DNA from: JAXDMK01 sp963790325
GTDB taxonomy: Bacteria; Actinomycetota; Acidimicrobiia; Acidimicrobiales; AC-14
Length of the DNA stretch: 64,000 bases
Direction: 5' to 3'
NCBI GenBank assembly: GCA_963790325.1
Contig: CAWBNY010000002.1
Coordinates: 992,001-1,056,000 of the forward strand
Shown here: positions 59,382 through 64,000 of the stretch, piece by piece
Position numbering within the stretch: the first letter of the stretch is position 1
Layout: the number at the start of each line of letters is the position of its first letter
Notes under the pieces: generated by a model
Seen by the model: only the letters and a program-made list of their open reading frames with translations
Told to the model about the DNA's origin: nothing
The model's database searches: none
Translations under genes and position numbers: made by a program

Positions 59382-60272
59382 GTGACGGACGCGCAGACCA
59401 AACGGGGCAGCGACCTGGTCAAGCGGGGACTGGCCGAGATGCTCAAGGGCGGCGTGATCATGGACGTCGTCACCGCCGGCCAGGCCACGGTGGCGGAGGA
59501 CGCGGGGGCGGTGGCGGTCATGGCCCTCGAGCGGGTGCCGGCCGACATCCGCCGCGACGGCGGGGTGGCCCGGATGAGCGACCCGGCCATGATCGAGTCG
59601 ATCCAGGCCGCGGTCACCATCCCGGTGATGGCCAAGGCCCGCATCGGCCATTTCGTCGAGGCCCAGGTGCTGGAGACGCTGGGTGTGGATTTCGTCGACG
59701 AGAGCGAGGTCCTCACCCCGGCCGACGAGGCCCACCACATCGACAAGCGGACGTTCACCGTCCCCTTCGTGTGCGGGGCCACCAACCTGGGGGAGGCGCT
59801 GCGGCGCATCGCCGAGGGGGCGGCCATGATCCGGTCCAAGGGCGAGGCCGGCACCGGCAACATCGTCGAGGCGGTGCGCCACCTTCGCTCGATCCTGGGC
59901 GACATCCGCCGGCTGTCCGTGGCCGACGGGGCCGAGCGCTTCGAGTGGGCCAAGCGGTTGCAGGCCCCGGTCGAGCTGGTGGAGGAGGTGGCCGGGGCCG
60001 GCCGCCTGCCCGTCCCGCTGTTCTGCGCCGGCGGCATCGCCACCCCGGCCGACGCCGCGCTGGTCATGCAGCTCGGGGCCGAGGCCGTCTTCGTGGGGTC
60101 CGGGATCTTCAAGAGCTCCGACCCCGAGGGCATGGCCAAGGCCATCGTCGAGGCCACCGCCCACTTCAACGATCCCCACATCGTGGCCAAGGTCAGCCGG
60201 GGCCTGGGCAAGGCCATGCCCGGACAGGAGATCGGCACCCTCGGCGTGCGCCTCTCGGAGCGGGGCTGGTGA
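59382..60272 (+). CDS. pdxS: pyridoxal 5'-phosphate synthase lyase subunit PdxS
   Basis: 296 aa. Blocks KRGLAEMLKGGVIMDVVTAG, VMALERVPADIRRDGGVARM, PVMAKARIGHFVEAQVLETL (catalytic Lys in the ARIGH loop region), LGVDFVDESEVLTPADE, GEAGTGNIVEAVRHLR and FCAGGIATPADAALVMQLGA. It condenses ribose 5-phosphate, glyceraldehyde 3-phosphate and ammonia to PLP. A possible leaderless GTG start. A short frame separates it from pdxT. Confidence 0.97.
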   Translation: MTDAQTKRGSDLVKRGLAEMLKGGVIMDVVTAGQATVAEDAGAVAVMALERVPADIRRDGGVARMSDPAMIESIQAAVTIPVMAKARIGHFVEAQVLETLGVDFVDESEVLTPADEAHHIDKRTFTVPFVCGATNLGEALRRIAEGAAMIRSKGEAGTGNIVEAVRHLRSILGDIRRLSVADGAERFEWAKRLQAPVELVEEVAGAGRLPVPLFCAGGIATPADAALVMQLGAEAVFVGSGIFKSSDPEGMAKAIVEATAHFNDPHIVAKVSRGLGKAMPGQEIGTLGVRLSERGW

Positions 60273-60355
60273 CCCGGTACCGGCGATTGCTCCGCGCCGT
60301 CACCCGGCGGAGGGGGGCGCTGCGCCAGCTGTTCGTCGGAGGCGCCACCCGATGA
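60269..60355 (+). CDS. possible 28-residue basic peptide between pdxS and pdxT
   Basis: GTG 60269 overlaps the pdxS stop (GTGA) and the frame ends at TGA 60355, ten bases before pdxT. The peptide would be Arg-rich (VTRYRRLLRAVTRRRGALRQ). Translational coupling by overlap is the only evidence. Confidence 0.25.
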   Translation: MTRYRRLLRAVTRRRGALRQLFVGGATR

Positions 60356-60364
60356 GGCCGCCAG

Positions 60365-60943
60365 GTGCAGGTGCACAAGGTCGGCATCCTCGCCCTGCAG
60401 GGAGCGGTCGGGCTCCACGCTGACGCCCTGGCCGCACTGGGCGCCGCTCCGTTCGAGGTCCGCACCCCGTCCGACCTGGCCGGCATCGAGGGCCTGGTGA
60501 TCCCCGGGGGCGAGTCCACCGCCCTGTCCAAGCTCCTCGAGACGTCGGGCCTGTTCGAGCCGATCGCCGACCTCCTGGCCGACGGGATGCCCGCCTTCGG
60601 GACGTGCGCGGGGATGATCCTGCTGGCCGCCGAGGTCTTGGACGGTCGTCCCGACCAACGATCGTTCGCCGCCGTCGACGTGTCCGTGCGCCGCAACGCC
60701 TTCGGCCGCCAGGTCGACTCGTTCGAGACCGCTCTGGCCGTCGACGGCCTGCCCGGTGCCCCCTACCCGGCCGTCTTCATCCGGGCGCCGGTCGTGGCCC
60801 GGGTGGGCGAGGGGGTCGAGGTGCTGGCCGAGCTCGACGGGCGGCCCGTGCTCTGCCGCCAGGGCGACGTCCTGGTGGCCGCCTTCCATCCCGAGCTGGC
60901 AGGCGACCTGCGCCTCCACCAGCGCTTTCTCAGCCAGACCTAG
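60365..60943 (+). CDS. pdxT: pyridoxal 5'-phosphate synthase glutaminase subunit PdxT
   Basis: 192 aa. VGILALQGAVGLHADALAAL, LVIPGGESTALSKLL, the nucleophile Cys in FGTCAGMILLA near residue 82, and the His-Glu pair in AAFHPELAGDLRLHQRF. It supplies ammonia from glutamine to PdxS. GTG 60365 or 60371 may be the start. Confidence 0.95.
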   Translation: MQVHKVGILALQGAVGLHADALAALGAAPFEVRTPSDLAGIEGLVIPGGESTALSKLLETSGLFEPIADLLADGMPAFGTCAGMILLAAEVLDGRPDQRSFAAVDVSVRRNAFGRQVDSFETALAVDGLPGAPYPAVFIRAPVVARVGEGVEVLAELDGRPVLCRQGDVLVAAFHPELAGDLRLHQRFLSQT

Positions 60944-60951
60944 GAGGACCG

Positions 60952-61701
60952 ATGTCCGGCCATTCCAAGTGGGCCACCATCAAGCACCAGAAGGGCGCCA
61001 AGGACAAGGTGCGGGCCAAGGTGTTCGCCAAGGTCCTGCGCCAGGTCGAGGTGGCGGCCCGGGAGGGCGGCGGCGACCTCAACGCCAACGCCAGCCTGCG
61101 CACCATGTACCAGAAGGCCCGCGACGCGTCGGTGCCCATCGACACCATCGAGCGGGCCATCAAGCGGGCGACGGGCGACCTCGACGGAGTCCGTTACGAG
61201 GCCATCAACTACGAGGGCTACGCCCCGTGCGGGGTGGCGGTCTACGTGGAGACCCTCACCGACAACCGCAATCGCACCGGCGCCGACGTCCGGGCCATCT
61301 TCTCCAAGAACGGCGGCTCGAGCGCGGAGCCGGGGGCGGTGGCGTGGCAGTTCGAGCGCAAGGGGTCGCTGGTCGTGCCCAAGACCAACGACGACGACGC
61401 CCTGATGCTGCTGGCCCTCGAGGCCGGCGCCGACGACCTGGTCGACCAGGGGGACACGTGGCAGGTCGTGACGCCCCCCACCGATCTGGCTCTGGTGCGC
61501 ACGGCTCTGGAGGAGGCCGGGGTCGAGGTCACCGACGCCGACCTCGTCATGCTCCCGTCGTCCACCATCGCCCTGGAGACCGAGGCCGACGCCCGCAAGG
61601 TCCTGCGCCTGGTCGACGCCCTGGAGGACCACGACGACGTCCAGTCCGTCTACGCCAACTTCGACATCCCCGACTCGGTCCTGGAGGCGGTGGAGGGGTG
61701 A
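60952..61701 (+). CDS. yebC: YebC/PmpR family protein
   Basis: About 249 aa, ATG after TAGGAGGA that includes the pdxT stop. MSGHSKWATIKHQKGAKDKV, GGDLNANASLRTMYQKARDA, DTIERAIKRATGDLDGVRYE, ETLTDNRNRTGADVRAIFSK, FERKGSLVVPK and the closing YANFDIPD are diagnostic. Recent work links the family to ribosome release at polyproline; older annotation is transcriptional regulator. Confidence 0.96.
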   Translation: MSGHSKWATIKHQKGAKDKVRAKVFAKVLRQVEVAAREGGGDLNANASLRTMYQKARDASVPIDTIERAIKRATGDLDGVRYEAINYEGYAPCGVAVYVETLTDNRNRTGADVRAIFSKNGGSSAEPGAVAWQFERKGSLVVPKTNDDDALMLLALEAGADDLVDQGDTWQVVTPPTDLALVRTALEEAGVEVTDADLVMLPSSTIALETEADARKVLRLVDALEDHDDVQSVYANFDIPDSVLEAVEG

Positions 61702-61705
61702 CCCC

Positions 61706-61763
61706 CCCCGAACCGGTGAAGTTCTCTGGGGCCCAGGCCCCAGAACACGACCCCGGTTCGGGG
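61706..61763. terminator. nested palindromic hairpin, copy C
   Basis: Outer arms CCCCGAACCGG (61706-61716) and CCGGTTCGGGG (61753-61763) are perfectly complementary. Inner arms 61721-61733 and 61736-61746 pair as GTTC..TGGGGCC with GGCCCCAGAAC, with a 2-base bulge. It stands five bases past yebC and 42 bases before ruvC. Shares CGAACCGGTGA with copies at 26534 and 36077. Confidence 0.7.
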
Positions 61764-61805
61764 ATGCTCGATTCCGCAGCCCGCATCGGGTAGCGTTCCG
61801 AACGC

Positions 61806-62315
61806 ATGTTCGTCGTTCTGGGGATCGATCCGGGGGTGTCCCGGTGTGGCTACGGGTGCCTCTCCCGCACCGGTGGGGGGCGGCCGGCCCTCGTGGCCGG
61901 GGGCGTCCTCACCACCCCTCCGTCCGACCCCCTGCCCATCCGGCTGGCGGCCCTCCACGCCGATCTCCAGGCCCTCGTCGACGAGCTCAAGCCCGACGCG
62001 GTGGCGGTGGAGCGGGTGTTCTTCCAGGTCAACGCCCGCACGGCCATGTCGGTGGGGCAGGCCAGCGGCCTGGCCCTGGCGGTGGCGGCCGCCGCCGGTT
62101 GCGACGTGGCCCAGTACACGCCCAACGAGGTCAAGCAGGCCGTCGCCGGTTACGGGTCGGCGGAGAAGGACCAGGTCCGGCGCATGGTCCAGTCGCTGCT
62201 CGGTCTGGCCACGGCCCCGAAGTCGGCCGACACCGCCGACGCCCTCGCCCTCGCCCTCTGCCACCTGGCCAGCGCCGGGCTCCGGTCCCGCCTCCCGGCG
62301 CCCGCCCGCCCGTGA
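61806..62315 (+). CDS. ruvC: Holliday junction resolvase RuvC
   Basis: 169 aa. VVLGIDPGVSRCGYGCLSR with the first catalytic Asp, VAVERVFFQVNARTAMSVGQ with the Glu, YTPNEVKQAVAGYGSAEKDQ, and ADTADALALALCHL with the final Asp pair. It cuts Holliday junctions brought by RuvAB. TAGCGT lies 9 bases before the ATG. Confidence 0.96.
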   Translation: MFVVLGIDPGVSRCGYGCLSRTGGGRPALVAGGVLTTPPSDPLPIRLAALHADLQALVDELKPDAVAVERVFFQVNARTAMSVGQASGLALAVAAAAGCDVAQYTPNEVKQAVAGYGSAEKDQVRRMVQSLLGLATAPKSADTADALALALCHLASAGLRSRLPAPARP

Positions 62316-62325
62316 TCGGGCGACC

Positions 62326-62949
62326 GTGATCGGGTCCCTGCGGGGCACGATCCTGCACCGCTCGACCAAGGGCGAGGTCGTGCTCGAGGTGGGCGGCGTC
62401 GGCTACCGGGTGACGGTGCCGCCTGCCACCCTGGCCCACCTGGGCGAGCGGGGGGCCACCGCCCTCGTCCACACCCACCTCGCGGTCCGGGAGGACTCGC
62501 TCACCCTCTACGGCTTCGCCTCCCGCGACGAGCGCGACTGCTTCGAGGCGCTCATCGGGGCCCACGGGGTGGGGCCGGCCCTCGCCCTCGCCATCCTGTC
62601 CGTCCACGGCCCGGCCTCCCTCCGCCAGGCCCTGGCCGACGGCGACCTCGACGCCCTGTGCCTCGTCCCCGGCGTCGGCCGCAAGACGGCGGCCCGGCTC
62701 ATGATCGAGCTCAAGTCCCGCCTCGACCTGCCCGACGACGCCGACATGGCCGCTGCCGCCGCCGGGAGCAACGGGCACGACGGCCACGGCAACGGGTCGG
62801 CGTCCACCCGGGCCGAGGTGAGGGCCGCCCTCGGCGCCCTCGGCTACGAGGCCGACGAGGTCCACCACGCCCTGCGCGACCTCCCGGCGGAGGGCGGCGT
62901 CGAAGACCTCCTCCGGCAGGCCCTCCGCCTCCTGGGTGCCCGCCGGTGA
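62326..62949 (+). CDS. ruvA: Holliday junction branch migration protein RuvA
   Basis: About 207 aa; GTG 62326 lies ten bases after the ruvC stop. IGSLRGTILHRSTKGEVVLE (OB fold), LVHTHLAVREDSLTLYGF, the HhH motifs FEALIGAHGVGPALALAILS and LCLVPGVGRKTAARLMIELK, and the C-terminal domain that binds RuvB (AALGALGYEADEVHHALRDL). A 9-base GTGATCGGG is repeated at 62312 and 62326; only the second is in frame. Confidence 0.95.
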   Translation: MIGSLRGTILHRSTKGEVVLEVGGVGYRVTVPPATLAHLGERGATALVHTHLAVREDSLTLYGFASRDERDCFEALIGAHGVGPALALAILSVHGPASLRQALADGDLDALCLVPGVGRKTAARLMIELKSRLDLPDDADMAAAAAGSNGHDGHGNGSASTRAEVRAALGALGYEADEVHHALRDLPAEGGVEDLLRQALRLLGARR

Positions 62950-63998
62950 CCCGCAACGAGCTGCTGGCCACCGTCCCCGGGCCGGACGAGGCCAACGTCG
63001 AGGTCACGCTCCGGCCCCGGCGGCTCGACGAGTTCGTGGGCCAGAGCCAGCTCCGCCAGCACCTCGAGATCCTCCTCGGCGCGGCCAAAGGCCGGGGCGA
63101 GCCGGTCGACCACCTCCTGTTCGCGGGGCCGCCGGGCCTGGGCAAGACCAGCCTGGCCGGCATCGTGGCCGCGGAGATGGGTGTCGGCTTCCGCATCACC
63201 TCCGGCCCCGCCCTCGAACGGGCGGGCGACCTGGCGTCGGTGCTCACCAACCTCGACGAGGGCGACGTCCTCTTCATCGACGAGATCCACCGCCTGAGCC
63301 GGGTGGTGGAGGAGGTCCTCTACCCGGCGATGGAGGACTTCCAGCTCGACATCGTCATCGGCAAGGGCCCGTCGGCCCGCTCCATCCGCCTCGACCTGCC
63401 CTGCTTCACCCTGGTCGGAGCCACCACCCGCACCGGCCTCATCACCGGTCCCCTCCGCGATCGCTTCGGATTCGTCGCCCGCCTCGACTACTACCGGGTC
63501 GACGAGCTGGAGGCCATCGTCCGCCGGGCGGCCGGCATCATGGGCGTCCCCCTCGAGGCCGACGGCGGCTTCGAGATCGCCCGCCGGGCCCGGGGCACGC
63601 CCCGCATCGCCAACCGCCTCCTGCGCCGGGTGCGCGACTTCGCCGAGGTTCGGGTCGACGGGGTGGTCACCCGGGCCGTGGCCGACGCCGCCCTGGAGCT
63701 GTTCGAGGTCGACGCCCAGGGCCTCGACAAGGTCGACCGGGCCATCCTCCACGCGGTGTGCCTGCGTTTCGGCGGCGGCCCGGTGGGATTGTCGACGGTG
63801 GCCATCGCGGTGGGCGAGGAGCCGGAGACGGTGGAGGACGTCTACGAGCCCTTCCTGCTGCAGCTCGGCCTCCTCCAGCGCACGCCCCGGGGACGGGTGG
63901 CCACGCCCGCCGCCTGGCAGCATCTCGGGCTCGAGCCGCCGGCGGCACCGGCCGTGCCTCCCGCCGCCGCGCCGGGCCTCACCCCCCTGTTCGGCTGA
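62946..63998 (+). CDS. ruvB: Holliday junction ATP-dependent DNA helicase RuvB
   Basis: About 350 aa, GTG start overlapping the ruvA stop (GTGA). LRPRRLDEFVGQSQLRQHLE, Walker A FAGPPGLGKTSLAGIVAAEM near residue 58, Walker B DVLFIDEIHRLS, sensor GATTRTGLITGPLRDRFG and the winged C-terminal domain (GGGPVGLSTVAIAVGEEPET, EPFLLQLGLLQRTPRGR). A Pro/Ala-rich tail is extra. Stop two bases before the window edge. Confidence 0.97.
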   Translation: MTRNELLATVPGPDEANVEVTLRPRRLDEFVGQSQLRQHLEILLGAAKGRGEPVDHLLFAGPPGLGKTSLAGIVAAEMGVGFRITSGPALERAGDLASVLTNLDEGDVLFIDEIHRLSRVVEEVLYPAMEDFQLDIVIGKGPSARSIRLDLPCFTLVGATTRTGLITGPLRDRFGFVARLDYYRVDELEAIVRRAAGIMGVPLEADGGFEIARRARGTPRIANRLLRRVRDFAEVRVDGVVTRAVADAALELFEVDAQGLDKVDRAILHAVCLRFGGGPVGLSTVAIAVGEEPETVEDVYEPFLLQLGLLQRTPRGRVATPAAWQHLGLEPPAAPAVPPAAAPGLTPLFG

Positions 63999-64000
63999 CC

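Overview
The window is very GC-rich DNA dominated by GTG/TTG starts and 1-4 base ATGA, GTGA, TTGA and TGATG gene overlaps. Several genes have a -10-like hexamer only 6-10 bases before the start codon, which suggests leaderless transcripts. The gene content points to a high-GC actinobacterium: phosphatidylinositol phosphate synthase, PIM-type acyltransferase, PimA-like mannosyltransferase, EF-G2-like GTPase, pdxST, an LPxTG protein, L,D-transpeptidase and Thr-rich lipoproteins. I would guess a member of Acidimicrobiia, possibly a draft or metagenome assembly, but this rests on pattern memory and not on a search.

Backbone. HIT protein (1-377), pgsA-like (12885), PIM acyltransferase (13721), pimA-like (54967), pdxS-pdxT-yebC-ruvC-ruvA-ruvB (59382-63998) follow the gene order I know from mycobacteria (Rv2613c to Rv2592c). 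Here that order is opened by about 12.5 kb after the HIT gene and about 40 kb between acyltransferase and pimA. Those two insertions hold most of the accessory content.

Region by region. 0.4-7.9 kb: phosphatase, PEP-utilising enzyme operon, two membrane proteins, and tdh-kbl for threonine catabolism. 7.9-12.8 kb: flavin amine oxidase, DinB-like protein, EF-G-like GTPase. 14.5-20.5 kb: a less GC-rich segment bounded by 23-bp direct repeats derived from the 3' end of the acyltransferase gene; it holds a LuxR regulator, a divergent O-methyltransferase and a frameshifted secreted beta-propeller protein. 20.5-26.5 kb: serine hydrolase, crystallin-like secreted protein, ECF sigma with a membrane partner, low-complexity surface protein, membrane-anchored molybdopterin oxidoreductase. 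26.6-40.2 kb: nitrogen locus. 40.3-49.6 kb: LPxTG protein, ECF sigma/RseB-like pair divergent from an L,D-transpeptidase, and an eight-gene sigma/anti-sigma/ABC transporter operon. 49.7-54.9 kb: paired lipoproteins, D-2-hydroxyacid dehydrogenase, PepN. 55-64 kb: backbone genes plus mgsA, lemA, htpX and a DUF3048 lipoprotein.

The nitrogen locus is the most interesting part. A recognisable guanidine-I (ykkC) riboswitch with a terminator stem (about 31800-31937) precedes a ureohydrolase that looks like the nickel-dependent guanidine hydrolase GdmH. It is followed without a break by a substrate-binding lipoprotein, permease and ATPase (a candidate guanidine importer) and by ureA-ureB-ureC-ureF-ureG-ureD. 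The divergent urtABCDE operon encodes a urea importer. Together these would import guanidine, split it to urea and ammonia, hydrolyse the urea, and recapture or import urea. ureD carries a one-base frameshift in this sequence.

Four reading frames in the window are broken. Three can be explained by one missing base (or a 2-bp gain) in simple sequence, and one is exactly explained by a 14-bp tandem duplication. A family of nested intergenic hairpins sharing the core CGAACCGGTGA occurs three times. No tRNA, rRNA, CRISPR array, insertion sequence, transposase or integrase was seen.
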